From the NCBI GenBank assembly GCA_015075275.1, contig JABTUU010000001.1, positions 806,001 to 870,000 of the forward strand: a DNA stretch of 64,000 nucleotides, given 5' to 3'. Under the pieces are notes generated by a model that saw only the letters and a program-made list of their open reading frames with translations, made no database searches and had not been told where the DNA came from. Source of the stretch: Anaerolineales bacterium. GTDB lineage: Bacteria; Chloroflexota; Anaerolineae; Anaerolineales; Villigracilaceae. Shown piece by piece: positions 17,643 through 26,596 of the stretch. How positions within the stretch are numbered: position 1 is the stretch's first letter; the number at the start of each line of letters is the position of its first letter. The position numbers were made by a program, and so were the translations under genes.

Positions 17643-19265
17643 TCAGCCCTGTCGTTTACGTTGCAGCCAGGTATAGAAGCCCATAACCGCAAAGGCGCCC
17701 GGGATGACGATCGCGGCAACGAACATCAGCAGTAGAATGCGCAATTGTGAGGCTGGACGGAACATGCGCGTTACCGGCTGTTTAGGCGTAATACCGACAA
17801 TGTTTTCCTGTTCTGCCGCCCAATCTACGGAATTGATGAATAGGTCGCTGTTGCCGTATCCCGAGTCGAAATTTTCGTCGTTGGCGAACTGCGACGTACC
17901 GAACGCCACAACCCGTCCGTGAGTGGTTGGATTTTCTATGGCAACGGCAAGGGTCAGCGGCCCGAGCATCTCAGATGTTTGGTCGTAACTTGCGGGACCG
18001 CCAGCCTGCGTTAGGCTGTTGAAGTCTCTTTCGCCCCATGAATTGTTAGCGGTGAGAACAAGCGGGCTAAGTTGGAGTCCTTGTTTTGCAAGGTCTACCG
18101 TAATGCTGCGCGTGAAAGGGAAGAACGTGGCGAGGTTGTTCATCCTGTTTGTGATAGGGTGCGTGGGGTCGTAAGACGCGGAAAAGCCGACGCTGGGATT
18201 TGGGCTGGCAAGGTCAATTGCGATATCGTTATTGAGCGTGACGCCCCAATCTTCCGCGAGCATATCGGCTAAGGGATCAGGCGCGTCGCCAACCTTGGTG
18301 AGAAAGGTCGGGTCTTCCATGACCAGCAGCGCGCCGCCGTTATTGAGATACGTTCGCAACAATCCTACTTCGTTGGCTGATAGCGGCGTTTGCGGTCCGG
18401 CGATAACGATCAGATTGGCGTCTTCGGGTGTTTTGTTTTCAGCGAGCAAGTTCAAGGTCTTGACAGTATAGTTTTTGCTTGTCAGCGTTTCACTTGCGCG
18501 AGTTAGAGCCGAGTTGCCGTCTTGATTTGTTTGCTGCGAATCAAGCTCGCCGTGGCCGGTGAGGAAATATACTGTGTGATCCTCCGGGCTGATGAGACGA
18601 ATCAGCGCTTTCAAGATTTCTTCTTCGGATGCAAATGAGACGATTTCGGATCGTTCGCCCATTTGCAAGAGAATCTTCCCATCACCGGTGATGTTGGCTT
18701 TGCGCGCGCGTTGAGGGTCGCGATTGGGATCGACGAATTCGTACTCAAATTTACCGTCGCTGGCGGCTTTGATGTTTCCAAGCAGTTGATCTGCCGAGGC
18801 GGGATTCATTTCTTGCGAGAAAAATGCGACGGCGGTTATTTTTTCGGGCAACGTTTTCAGGGCGGCGGTCAGCTCCGGCGACAATGTGTTTTCTTGATTC
18901 TCGGTTAGGTCGGCGATCTGGTAGGGATTGTCAAATACAAGCAGGTTGACGACGACTAACGTAAGGATGAACGCCAGCGTCGTGACTAACGCATTGCCGC
19001 CGTGTTTCGCTTGACGACCGGTGAGAAAGCGTTGAATTTTCGCCGGTTCGAACGCCGCGTACAGGGCGAGTCCGAGCGACATGACCCCAAGACTGATCCA
19101 TAATGCGTTGGTTAGTTTTTCCGGTGATTGAACCGTATATAGGTCAAGGGCGATCACGCCTTTGACGGCGCCGAGCAGCGCAGTAGAAATACACGCCAAC
19201 AGGGCTGCGATAAGCGCGATGATGGAGTATTTTCGATATGCGGGTTGAGCTTTCTTCTTTGCCAT
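17643..19265 (-). CDS. GldG-like auxiliary subunit of an ABC transporter
   Basis: About 540 residues: three N-terminal membrane helices (roughly 15-33, 48-66, 88-108), a large exported domain of the ABC-transporter auxiliary (GldG/IFT52-like) family with VYFLTGHGELD and YLNNGGALLVMEDPTF, and one C-terminal helix. In Bacteroidota GldG is part of an ABC transporter linked to gliding; in other phyla the role is unknown. The ATG at 19265 shares one base with the permease stop (TAATG) and follows GGAGATGG; a further ATG at 19274 would overlap the permease. Confidence 0.85.
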   Translation of the reverse strand: MAKKKAQPAYRKYSIIALIAALLACISTALLGAVKGVIALDLYTVQSPEKLTNALWISLGVMSLGLALYAAFEPAKIQRFLTGRQAKHGGNALVTTLAFILTLVVVNLLVFDNPYQIADLTENQENTLSPELTAALKTLPEKITAVAFFSQEMNPASADQLLGNIKAASDGKFEYEFVDPNRDPQRARKANITGDGKILLQMGERSEIVSFASEEEILKALIRLISPEDHTVYFLTGHGELDSQQTNQDGNSALTRASETLTSKNYTVKTLNLLAENKTPEDANLIVIAGPQTPLSANEVGLLRTYLNNGGALLVMEDPTFLTKVGDAPDPLADMLAEDWGVTLNNDIAIDLASPNPSVGFSASYDPTHPITNRMNNLATFFPFTRSITVDLAKQGLQLSPLVLTANNSWGERDFNSLTQAGGPASYDQTSEMLGPLTLAVAIENPTTHGRVVAFGTSQFANDENFDSGYGNSDLFINSVDWAAEQENIVGITPKQPVTRMFRPASQLRILLLMFVAAIVIPGAFAVMGFYTWLQRKRQG

Positions 19266-20008
19266 TATTTCCATCTCCGAATTTCGATCGCCAGCGTTCC
19301 TGTAAATAGTCCGATCGCGATGAGGCTGAGGAAGTACGTCAGATCGGTAAGGTAGAAATTCCCTTGACTGAGCGTATCTCCGAAATGTGCGTTAATTGTC
19401 ATATAGGTGAAGAAATCGCCGCCTACTGGGAACAGGCTGGCGGGAGCGCCGATCAGCCACCAGAGGAAGATGAACAACCCAAACGTGGCGATAAAAGCTG
19501 TTACCTGGTTGCTAAAGATCGCAGATATACCCACGCCTAATGCGATGAGTGCGCCGGCTAAGAGGATTAAGCCGATATAGGAAGAAGCGGCTAGCTTCCA
19601 ATCGGGGTGGGGCGTGACTTGCGGGCTGAGGATGATCAAGTAGAGGAGCGTGACAGAGATCAGCGTGAGGACGAACAGGAAGCTTCCCAGCCATTTTCCG
19701 GCGATCAGTTCGAAGTCGCGGATGGGGGCGGTGAGGAGTAGTTCGATGGCGCCGCTGCGCGTTTCGTCTGCGATCACCCTCATGGTCAGCGCGGGGATGG
19801 AGAGCAGCAGCAGGAAGCCGAAAAGGTTGTTAACCTCCGAAATCTCAGGCACGAATCCGCCAAACGACCCGCTTTGATTTGCGGCAAACAGCATTAAGGA
19901 GAAGTAGCCTCCGGTAAGAAGCAGTAGAGCCACAGCCACCACATAGGCGATTGGGCTGATGAAGTAATGGTTGTATTCGCGTTTTGCGATGATCCAAATG
20001 TTGCGCAT
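19265..20008 (-). CDS. ABC-2 type permease, GldF-like
   Basis: A 247-residue integral membrane protein with six predicted helices. The early segment NIWIIAKREYNHYFISPIAY and the stretch ETRSGAIELLLTAPI are characteristic of ABC-2 permeases next to Gld/Nos-type ATPases. It should form the membrane channel with the ATPase encoded 9 bases upstream (20018-20956) and the auxiliary subunit downstream. Transported substrate unknown. Confidence 0.9.
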   Translation of the reverse strand: MRNIWIIAKREYNHYFISPIAYVVAVALLLLTGGYFSLMLFAANQSGSFGGFVPEISEVNNLFGFLLLLSIPALTMRVIADETRSGAIELLLTAPIRDFELIAGKWLGSFLFVLTLISVTLLYLIILSPQVTPHPDWKLAASSYIGLILLAGALIALGVGISAIFSNQVTAFIATFGLFIFLWWLIGAPASLFPVGGDFFTYMTINAHFGDTLSQGNFYLTDLTYFLSLIAIGLFTGTLAIEIRRWK

Positions 20009-20017
20009 GAATTTGCC

Positions 20018-20956
20018 TCAGGATGATTTTTTGACGGACGACGCGCTTTCGCGGGTCAGTTCGAGGAAGATTTCTTCAAGACTCATGCTCGCCGTGCGCA
20101 TTTCGAGCAGATCGTAGCCGCCTTGTACGGCTGTTTTTGCGACGAGGGGACGCGCGTCTTGTCCGACGGAGAATTCGAATTCGATCGAATTGTCCTCTTT
20201 CTTTTCGACTCTTTTCACGCCCTTGATTTTCTTGATTTTTTCGGCGAGGTCGTCCGAGTCTCCGCGTACACGTAAGATGACTTGCTGCGCGCCGACAAGC
20301 TTCGATTGTAGATTCTCCGGCGTGTCTTCGGCGACAATTTTGCCTTTGTTGATGATCAGCACGCGATCACAAATTTGCTGCGCCTCCGAAAGGATGTGCG
20401 TGGAGAATAACACTGTGCGGTCTTTGCCGATCTCGCGAATCACTTCGCGGATCTCCGCCACTTGGTTTGGGTCGAGGCCGATGGTCGGTTCGTCGAGGAT
20501 GAGAACTTCAGGACGGTGTAGCAGCGCCTGCGCCAGCCCGATGCGTTGACGCATACCTTTTGAGAATGTGCCGATGTAACTGTGCGCGCGAGCGTCGAGG
20601 TTGACCGTGTCGAGCGTTTCGAGCGCGCGCTCTTCCACGTTTGGCAGGCGGCGCAATTGCCCCATGAATTTGAGATATTCAAAGGCGGTCATCTCGTTAT
20701 AGAGCGGAACTGTTTCAGGAAGATAGCCCACGCGTTTGCGGACTTCGAGCGATTCTTCCACGACGTTATGCCCCGCTACGATGATCGTTCCGTCGGTAGG
20801 CGGCATATACCCGGTCAGGATACGCATAGTAGTCGTTTTGCCTGCGCCATTCGGACCGAGGAAGCCGACGATTTCTCCCTGGTTGGCGTTGAAGCTGATG
20901 CTGTTGAGCGCGCGGCGCGCTCCGTAATCCTTGATAAGGCCGCTGACTTGGATCAT
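20018..20956 (-). CDS. ABC transporter ATP-binding subunit, GldA-like
   Basis: A 312-residue ATPase. Walker A is GPNGAGKTT, the signature is FSKGMRQRIGLAQAL, Walker B is VLILDEPTIGLD, and the switch His is in STHILSEA. A C-terminal regulatory extension of about 90 residues is as in the CcmA/GldA group. ATG 20956 follows AAGGAAACC, so I prefer it over a start at 20998 in the leader. First gene of a four-gene operon with permease, auxiliary subunit and DUF4340 protein. Confidence 0.93.
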   Translation of the reverse strand: MIQVSGLIKDYGARRALNSISFNANQGEIVGFLGPNGAGKTTTMRILTGYMPPTDGTIIVAGHNVVEESLEVRKRVGYLPETVPLYNEMTAFEYLKFMGQLRRLPNVEERALETLDTVNLDARAHSYIGTFSKGMRQRIGLAQALLHRPEVLILDEPTIGLDPNQVAEIREVIREIGKDRTVLFSTHILSEAQQICDRVLIINKGKIVAEDTPENLQSKLVGAQQVILRVRGDSDDLAEKIKKIKGVKRVEKKEDNSIEFEFSVGQDARPLVAKTAVQGGYDLLEMRTASMSLEEIFLELTRESASSVKKSS

Positions 20957-21000
20957 TAGGTTTCCTTGGAGAGAAGTAATATTCTTGCCGACAAACAAAA

Positions 21001-21030
21001 GGCACGCCCAGCCGATCGGGCTGCCGTGCC
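21001..21030 (-). other. Hairpin in the 5' leader of the ABC operon
   Basis: GGCACG (21001-21006) pairs with CGTGCC (21025-21030), and inside it CAGCC (21009-21013) pairs with GGCTG (21019-21023) around GATCG. The promoter at 21051-21079 puts this 30-base hairpin in a leader of about 88 bases. It is not followed by a T run, so it may protect or regulate the mRNA rather than terminate it. Confidence 0.5.
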
Positions 21031-21050
21031 GCGCCTACCTTTCATGATGT

Positions 21051-21079
21051 ACTATACAAAAGTCTAAAATTAATGTCAA
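21051..21079 (-). promoter_or_regulatory. Near-consensus sigma-70 promoter of the ABC operon
   Basis: Minus strand: TTGACA (21079-21074), a 17-base spacer, TATAGT (21056-21051). Predicted start near 21044. This is the best promoter match in the window. The 20957-21274 interval otherwise holds the leader hairpin and the divergent lipoprotein promoter; no gene was seen in it. Confidence 0.8.
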
Positions 21080-21214
21080 GCCGGCTTTGGAGTTCTAACC
21101 AAACGCTAATTTTGAGCGGAAGTAAACTTCTTCGCCGGACGGCTTCTACTGTTGGAAGAGAGCGACGCGCCGAGCTTGCGATGAAAATAGGAGATTTGGG
21201 CGATTATCATTTTC

Positions 21215-21243
21215 TTGAAAATAATAAGCTTAACTTGTATACT
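21215..21243 (+). promoter_or_regulatory. sigma-70-type promoter of the lipoprotein gene
   Basis: TTGAAA (21215-21220), 17-base spacer, TATACT (21238-21243). The expected start near 21250 leaves a 25-base leader containing AAAGGAGAA before the ATG at 21275. Confidence 0.75.
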
Positions 21244-21274
21244 CAGCGCATTCATAGTTCAAAAGGAGAATAGC

Positions 21275-21691
21275 ATGAGAAATAAAATATCTATAGCGTT
21301 CGCCGTGCTTGCATTGTTGCTTGTTTCATTCGCATGTTCGTTTGGCGGCGGCGAGCCGACTCTGAGCAATGCGCGCGCTTCGTTCGACTCGGATGGAAAA
21401 CAGATCAGTTCAACCTTCGGCGCGTTTGATACGGTGTACGTTGTTGCAGACTTGGAAAACGCTGTATCGGGAAACAAAGTCGTTGCCGACTGGTACGCTG
21501 AGAATGCGGATGGCGTTGACCCGAATTATAAATTCGATACGGTTGATTACACGATTACAGAGGATGCGTTTGATGGGATCGTGTACTTTTCGCGCTTGCC
21601 GCCAGATGGCGGCTGGCCCGTGGGGACCTATCGCGTCGAGTTGCTTTTCAATGGAGCGTTGAGCGCTACAGTAACGTTTACGATACAATAA
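21275..21691 (+). CDS. Putative secreted lipoprotein, unknown function
   Basis: A 138-residue protein with a Lys/Arg-containing start and a hydrophobic signal ending in LLLVSFAC; the Cys and the following GGGE suggest lipidation, although the -3 residue (Ser) is not ideal for a lipobox. The remainder is a small beta-rich domain (FDTVYVVADLENA, WPVGTYRVELLFNG) of the kind seen in extracytoplasmic ligand-binding or immunoglobulin-like folds. I do not recognise the family. It stands alone with its own promoter, a strong AAAGGAG site and a terminator. Confidence 0.8.
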   Translation: MRNKISIAFAVLALLLVSFACSFGGGEPTLSNARASFDSDGKQISSTFGAFDTVYVVADLENAVSGNKVVADWYAENADGVDPNYKFDTVDYTITEDAFDGIVYFSRLPPDGGWPVGTYRVELLFNGALSATVTFTIQ

Positions 21692-21710
21692 TCAAGTCAG
21701 GTTAAGCGAC

Positions 21711-21741
21711 AAAAAACGCGCTCCGTTTGGAGCGCGTTTTT
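21711..21741. terminator. Bidirectional terminator
   Basis: AAAAAACGCGCTCC (21711-21724), a four-base loop, GGAGCGCGTTTTT (21729-21741). A tracts and T tracts flank the stem on both sides, so it serves the lipoprotein gene and the convergent propeller gene. Confidence 0.85.
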
Positions 21742-21747
21742 AATTCC

Positions 21748-21776
21748 CGTAATGCGAAATAATATTTCGCATTACG
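21748..21776. repeat. Perfect 29-bp palindrome overlapping a stop codon
   Basis: CGTAATGCGAAAT (21748-21760), three-base centre, ATTTCGCATTACG (21764-21776). The right arm covers the stop codon of the minus-strand gene ending at 21772. It forms a second hairpin directly before the terminator in that gene's transcript. It may be an mRNA-stabilising or repeat element. Confidence 0.7.
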
Positions 21777-23334
21777 ATAACAACACCTGCCCGCAATACT
21801 CGCACTTATCCATGCCGAGTTCGAGAGTGCCGCCGCAGTTGGGACATTGGATCGTTTCCACTTTAATGGGGAAGCCCGCCGTTTTGAACGCGGTTTCGTT
21901 GTCCGCGAGATCGCCGCGCAGGCGTTTCAACCGCGCGAGATATGCGTCACCCGTCACCTCGCCTGATTTGCGCAGGCGTTCCACATCCGCAATGGATTCT
22001 TTCAACATGCGGCGTTCGGCTTCCAGCGATTCTTTGCTTTTATCTTGAAACGAAACTTTCAACTCAGGCTTCTTCGGAATGGATGCAAGGATCGCCGCGA
22101 TGATCAGGATGAAAGCCGAGACGATCACGCCAACGACCAGCGGCGTATATTGAAACCCAGGGATCGAATTGAAATTAACTTTGTTCACTTGCACTTCGCT
22201 GTAATCGGCGATCACTACATAACGCTCGCCGTTGAGTCTGCCAACGTCAATGCGCGTGATGCCCGTGCTGTGGTTCTCAAGATTATTTCTCGAACCATCG
22301 CCAGTGAACACAGCCACAGTCCCACTGTCGTCGCCGATCACCGCTTCTTCCGCGCCGTTGCCGTCCACGTCAATGCCCGAAATTTCAGTGACCTTGTCCG
22401 ACAGCGAACCCGTCCACATTTGATTCACCGCGCCGCCGTTGATCGAGAACGCCCACACGCCGCCATCTTTGCCGCCAACAACAAATTCGCGCGACGACGG
22501 CTCGCCGTTCAATTCCACTTCACGGATCTCGGATACCGCCTGACCCATTCCCTGCGAATAAATTTGACTTCCGTCCACTGCGGATAGCGCGACGAACGCG
22601 CCGAACTCGCCGCCTGTGAGGATCTCACTGTTGCCGTCGGAGTTGAAGTCGAACGCCCGCATCCTTCGCAGGGACTCCTGGTCCGTCTCCCAAACCTTTT
22701 GCCCATCTTCATCCAACACCACCACCGAGCCGTCGTGTGACGCGGCGGCGAGATGGACTTGTCCGTTGATGCGCGCATCGTCGAGTCCGCGAATCTCTTC
22801 GCCGCCGACGGAGTAATTCCATAGCGGTTGACCGCTCAAACTCAACGCTTGGAGTCCGCCGCCAGAATCGCCGAGGACAATTTGAGGTCCAGAGGGGAAG
22901 CGGAGGATCGCAACGCGCGCGGGCAGTCCCACAGTCAGACTCTGCGCGAGAGTCGAAACTTGCCCGTCAATGATCGTGTCAACCGAGTAACCCAAATCGC
23001 CGAGATAAAAGACGACCAGATCTTCGCGGTTGTCGCCGTTCACATCGCCGAGCGTGGTCTTCGGGGATTGATAGTCTTTCGTGAACAGAACATTTCCACC
23101 GCCATCGAAGATGGTCACATTCTGCGCGTTTTGGATGAAGAGTTCATCGTTATCGTCGCCCATCAAATTGATGACCTTCATGCTTTCGGCGGTGTCATAA
23201 CTCTGCGACCATACTTGATCCGCGCCGAATTTTTCAGCCTTTGCCAATCCGCTGAACGAGAACAGCGCGGCAACCGCCATCACGAGACAGACCAGAACGA
23301 ACGCCACCACGAACGGAATAACTTTGCGACTCAT
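21772..23334 (-). CDS. Membrane protein: exported FG-GAP-like beta-propeller, helix, coiled coil, C-terminal zinc ribbon
   Basis: A 520-residue protein of unknown function. An N-terminal membrane anchor (about 7-29) is followed by a propeller of about 350 residues with FG-GAP-type Asp loops (GDVNGDNREDLVVF, DFNSDGNSEILTGG, GIDVDGNGAEEAVIGD), likely calcium binding. A second helix (about 394-418) leads to a charged coiled coil and a CPNC...CEYC zinc ribbon (C497, C500, C511, C514). The coiled-coil and ribbon should be cytosolic, so the protein links the outside to the cytosol. Its stop is followed at once by its neighbour's territory: the upstream gene ends with TAA immediately before this ATG, so the two are translationally linked. 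Confidence 0.82.
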   Translation of the reverse strand: MSRKVIPFVVAFVLVCLVMAVAALFSFSGLAKAEKFGADQVWSQSYDTAESMKVINLMGDDNDELFIQNAQNVTIFDGGGNVLFTKDYQSPKTTLGDVNGDNREDLVVFYLGDLGYSVDTIIDGQVSTLAQSLTVGLPARVAILRFPSGPQIVLGDSGGGLQALSLSGQPLWNYSVGGEEIRGLDDARINGQVHLAAASHDGSVVVLDEDGQKVWETDQESLRRMRAFDFNSDGNSEILTGGEFGAFVALSAVDGSQIYSQGMGQAVSEIREVELNGEPSSREFVVGGKDGGVWAFSINGGAVNQMWTGSLSDKVTEISGIDVDGNGAEEAVIGDDSGTVAVFTGDGSRNNLENHSTGITRIDVGRLNGERYVVIADYSEVQVNKVNFNSIPGFQYTPLVVGVIVSAFILIIAAILASIPKKPELKVSFQDKSKESLEAERRMLKESIADVERLRKSGEVTGDAYLARLKRLRGDLADNETAFKTAGFPIKVETIQCPNCGGTLELGMDKCEYCGQVLLS

Positions 23335-24273
23335 TTACGCCGCCTTTCTTTGCAGAAGAGTGTATGCTGATTTGAGAATCTGCAAAATGTTTTCATGTTC
23401 CACTTCTTCAAACGGTGAATTTGCGACGAACGCGATCATGCCGCCTTCGGTGCTGAGCTGACTGATGGTGAATTTGCCGATGTTCAGCCCTTGTTTGAAT
23501 TCGTTGCTGGTCTTGGCAATTTTATACACTTCAGGGTTCGGCACAATGCGGACCTTCAGATCGTGCGCGGTGCCTTTGAATTTTTCGGGCTTGCTTTTCA
23601 TCTTGCCACTGATGCGACTGCGCTTCCAATAAGATTTGCGCTTCTTCGATTTTTGAATCCCAGACACGCGCAGGACGCTTCCATCATAGAGTTTGGCTTT
23701 GAGCGCAAGCCACTCATCGCGGAAGTATTCGGTCGTGCGCCCTTGCGCGTCGTTGGCTGAACGAGCCACTTTGGTGGGGAGCAGAAAACCTGTAAGGTCG
23801 AGATGGCCCAAGTAGGTCGAGTCAGGCTTGAGGTCGTCGCGAAGCGTGAAGAGGAGGTCGCGCGTCCCGTTGTAGCGAGTCGAGAAGTCGTATGAATCGC
23901 TTTTCCGTAAGCCGCGCGCCATCACAATCGCCGCGATCCACAACGCGACTCCGCCGCCTGTGAAGACGAACGAAAAATATCCGAGCAAAGACAGGATGAC
24001 GTCAATCAGCATCAAGGCGACGCCCGCGAGAAAGATCAGCAATGGAATCCAACGCCATTTGTCGCCCGCCTTTTCGGTTTTGTTCACGTCGAAGCGGAGT
24101 TTGTTCATCCCTTGAATAATAGACGCGGGCTTGTCGGCAAGCGAGATGTAAACAGGCAGGAGTTGTTTTTTGCCGAGCGACGTTGTTTCACTGACGCGCT
24201 TGCGCGCGGTGTTCAATAAATAGAAGAACACGATCACTGCAAATAGTAAGCCTCCGCACAAAACAAATTCCAT
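23335..24273 (-). CDS. Membrane protein of unknown function, coupled to the zinc-ribbon propeller protein
   Basis: A 312-residue protein with one helix at the N-terminus (about 3-20) and two in the middle (about 74-93 and 98-117), then a soluble domain of about 190 residues with GHLDLTG, a Lys/Arg-rich segment (KSKKRKSYWKRSR), and a C-terminal beta-rich stretch. No family recognised. The ATG at 24273 has GAGGAG just upstream; earlier in-frame starts fall in the divergent gene. The stop abuts the start of the next gene with no gap, so the products probably act together. Confidence 0.78.
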   Translation of the reverse strand: MEFVLCGGLLFAVIVFFYLLNTARKRVSETTSLGKKQLLPVYISLADKPASIIQGMNKLRFDVNKTEKAGDKWRWIPLLIFLAGVALMLIDVILSLLGYFSFVFTGGGVALWIAAIVMARGLRKSDSYDFSTRYNGTRDLLFTLRDDLKPDSTYLGHLDLTGFLLPTKVARSANDAQGRTTEYFRDEWLALKAKLYDGSVLRVSGIQKSKKRKSYWKRSRISGKMKSKPEKFKGTAHDLKVRIVPNPEVYKIAKTSNEFKQGLNIGKFTISQLSTEGGMIAFVANSPFEEVEHENILQILKSAYTLLQRKAA

Positions 24274-24285
24274 AGAATCTCCTCG

Positions 24286-24293
24286 TTTATAAT
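24286..24293. promoter_or_regulatory. Divergent -10 region between a membrane-protein gene and a GT4 gene
   Basis: TATAAT at 24288-24293 lies six bases before the ATG at 24300 with no Shine-Dalgarno, so the plus transcript would begin at or next to the start codon. On the minus strand the same bases read TATAAA (24291-24286), close to the GAGGAG site of the gene starting at 24273. Confidence 0.5.
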
Positions 24294-24299
24294 CTTGCC

Positions 24300-25475
24300 A
24301 TGCCTCGCGCACTCTATACCGCCTTCGATGTCGTGCCCAGCCCGAAGGGCGCGTCCACACATATTTTGCATAACATTCGCGGGTTGGTCAATGGGCAATT
24401 TGATGTCCATTTGGTTACGCCCAACGATGGCGTTCTTCCAACCGAAGACGCGATCGAAGGGGCGCGAGTCACGCGCATCTCGCAAGACCTCTCGCAAAAT
24501 TTTCTGGCGCGCGCCACACACTATGGCAAAGCGGTTCTCAATCATCTCGTGTTGCACCACGAGTACGACGTTGTTCATTATCGCAACATTTGGGATGGGC
24601 TCGCCATCGCGCAAAACAAAAAACGTTTCGGATATAAAACACTTTTTGAAGTCAACGGACTTCCCTCCATCGAACTCAAATATCACTATCCTGGACTCGA
24701 CGCGGATTTATTGACCAAGATCAAAGAACAGGAAATCGCGACTCTTCATCTTTCGGATGCGATCATCTGTCCCTCGAACGTGACGCGCGATTACATCGCC
24801 TCGCTCGGACTCCCCTTGAATCTGGTCACAGTCATCTCGAACGGAGTTAGCCCTTCGGACTTTTCCGCCTCGCCGTTGCCCAGCCGCGCGGATCGAATCC
24901 CAACGTTGCTATACATCGGCACCCTCGCCGATTGGCAGGGACTTGAAGTCGTTGTCAAAGCGTTGCCAAAGATTCTCGAACAGCGAGCAGTTCGACTCCA
25001 TATCGTCGGGCGCGGACGTTCGCGGCAGAGAAAATTTTTAGCAAAACAAATTCGTAAGTTAGGCGTTGAAGAGAGTGTGATCGTCCAGCCTGCAGTGCCG
25101 CATCACGAAATCCCCGCGTTGATCGCCAGCGCGGATATTTGCGTTGCCCCGCTAGGATTCAACGACCGCAACGTCACGCAAGGCGCATGTCCGATCAAGG
25201 TGTTGGAATACATGGCGGGCGGACGTCCGCTGTTGGCGTCGAATCTGCCCATCGTCCGCGAACTCGCCCGCGAAGATGTGGACGCGCTGTTATTTTCGCC
25301 CAATGACCCCGACGATTTTGCCAAACAAGCCTTGGCCCTGCTCGATGATTTTGAACTATCCAAGCGCTTAGCCGACTCCGCCTCCGAGCGCGCGTTGACG
25401 AAATTTACGTGGCACGAGTCGCAGAAGAAATTGTTGAAAGTTTATGGGAAATTGTTGAACGCCCCTAACTGTTGA
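24300..25475 (+). CDS. Glycosyltransferase family 4 (GT-B fold)
   Basis: A 391-residue cytosolic glycosyltransferase. The N-domain begins RALYTAFDVVPSPKGASTHI, with the acceptor-side glycine-rich loop; the C-domain has LLYIGTLADWQGLEVVVKAL and the sugar-nucleotide site IKVLEYMAGGRPLLAS with the second Glu of the EX7E motif in IVREL. Acceptor unknown. The start appears leaderless. Its last 34 bases overlap the end of the next gene on the opposite strand, also a GT4 enzyme but too different to be a recent copy. Confidence 0.88.
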   Translation: MPRALYTAFDVVPSPKGASTHILHNIRGLVNGQFDVHLVTPNDGVLPTEDAIEGARVTRISQDLSQNFLARATHYGKAVLNHLVLHHEYDVVHYRNIWDGLAIAQNKKRFGYKTLFEVNGLPSIELKYHYPGLDADLLTKIKEQEIATLHLSDAIICPSNVTRDYIASLGLPLNLVTVISNGVSPSDFSASPLPSRADRIPTLLYIGTLADWQGLEVVVKALPKILEQRAVRLHIVGRGRSRQRKFLAKQIRKLGVEESVIVQPAVPHHEIPALIASADICVAPLGFNDRNVTQGACPIKVLEYMAGGRPLLASNLPIVRELAREDVDALLFSPNDPDDFAKQALALLDDFELSKRLADSASERALTKFTWHESQKKLLKVYGKLLNAPNC

Positions 25476-26596
25476 TAAATTTTTAAATTTGCCTCCAACT
25501 CTTTTTGCGGCGTGAACCGCTCAATGACTAGCGCGCGTCCGTTAGCGCCTAGTTTTGCGCGCAACTCCGAATCCTCTAACAGGGCTAAAACTTTTGCCGC
25601 CAACATCTCGCTGTCGTTGACTGCGGCGAATACGCCGTTTACGCCGTCTTCGATAGTATCTTTGGAGCCGCCAACTGGCGTGACGACAACGGCGCGCTTA
25701 CATGCCAGCGCTTCGAGTAGAGCGTTCGGCATTCCGTCTCGCACGGAGGGGTGAACGAATACATCCATTAACGAGTAATAAGCCGGCAGATCGGCGAGAG
25801 GAATATAACCTGTTTCAACAATCGTAGATTGTGGGATTGATGCGCATAACGTATCGAAAAGCAGACGGTCTTCTCCGCGACGAACTTCTCCGACGATCAG
25901 TAACACAGATGGGCGTCGTTGATTGATTTGCGCGTAGCCATTTAGGAGCGTGCGCAGACCTTTCTTCTCGCGCAATTCCCCAACGAAACCGATAACGGGC
26001 AATATTGCCCCGCCGGGCTGCAAGCCCAACCGCTGCGCCAATAGTGTGTTTTTCTTGAGCGCTTGAAAGCGTTCAGCGTCCACGCCGTTAGGGAGCAGGA
26101 TGATTTCGCGCTCGTGGAAAGCGTGCGCTTTTCGAATCAGGTCTTGCGCATTGGCGCTGACTGCGCCGGCATGTTGTAAAGCAAATAAGATATGCGAAAA
26201 ACGGGCAGGATCAAAAGCGGCACGTTCAATATCGTTGCCGCGGATGGAGACCACGCTTGGGATGTTCAAGAATCGCCCAGCGAGCGTGGCAATGAATCCC
26301 GCTTGGGCGAGGAAGTAAGCGTGAAGAACGTCGAAGGGTTCGCACGCGTGTTCTTCGACGATGAGATCAAACCAGTCAACGAGCGTGTCGTCTGTGCGTT
26401 TGCGCGTGCCGAAGCGCGTGACGACGACTCCGTTTGAAGGGAGAGTGCGCTGTTCGGAGGGGGGCAGGCTGCCCGTCGGAGAGAAGACGTGGACTTCATA
26501 TCCAGCAGAAGATAACAAGCGCGCGAGTCGCTCGGACGAGATTGCCAGTCCGCCGATGTCGGGTGTATACTTTTCAGTGAGGAGAGCGATTTTCAT
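25442..26596 (-). CDS. Glycosyltransferase family 4 (GT-B fold)
   Basis: A 384-residue glycosyltransferase. The N-terminus KIALLTEKYTPDIGGLAIS is the classic GT4 entry, the middle has VIGFVGELREKKGLRTLL, and the donor site reads HPSVRDGMPNALLEALACKRAVV. It ends tail to tail with, and overlapping, another GT4 gene. Its ATG (26596-26594) overlaps the start codon of the divergent zinc-finger gene by two bases; a GTG at 26605 in frame is an alternative. Likely envelope polysaccharide or glycolipid synthesis. Confidence 0.88.
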   Translation of the reverse strand: MKIALLTEKYTPDIGGLAISSERLARLLSSAGYEVHVFSPTGSLPPSEQRTLPSNGVVVTRFGTRKRTDDTLVDWFDLIVEEHACEPFDVLHAYFLAQAGFIATLAGRFLNIPSVVSIRGNDIERAAFDPARFSHILFALQHAGAVSANAQDLIRKAHAFHEREIILLPNGVDAERFQALKKNTLLAQRLGLQPGGAILPVIGFVGELREKKGLRTLLNGYAQINQRRPSVLLIVGEVRRGEDRLLFDTLCASIPQSTIVETGYIPLADLPAYYSLMDVFVHPSVRDGMPNALLEALACKRAVVVTPVGGSKDTIEDGVNGVFAAVNDSEMLAAKVLALLEDSELRAKLGANGRALVIERFTPQKELEANLKIYQQLGAFNNFP

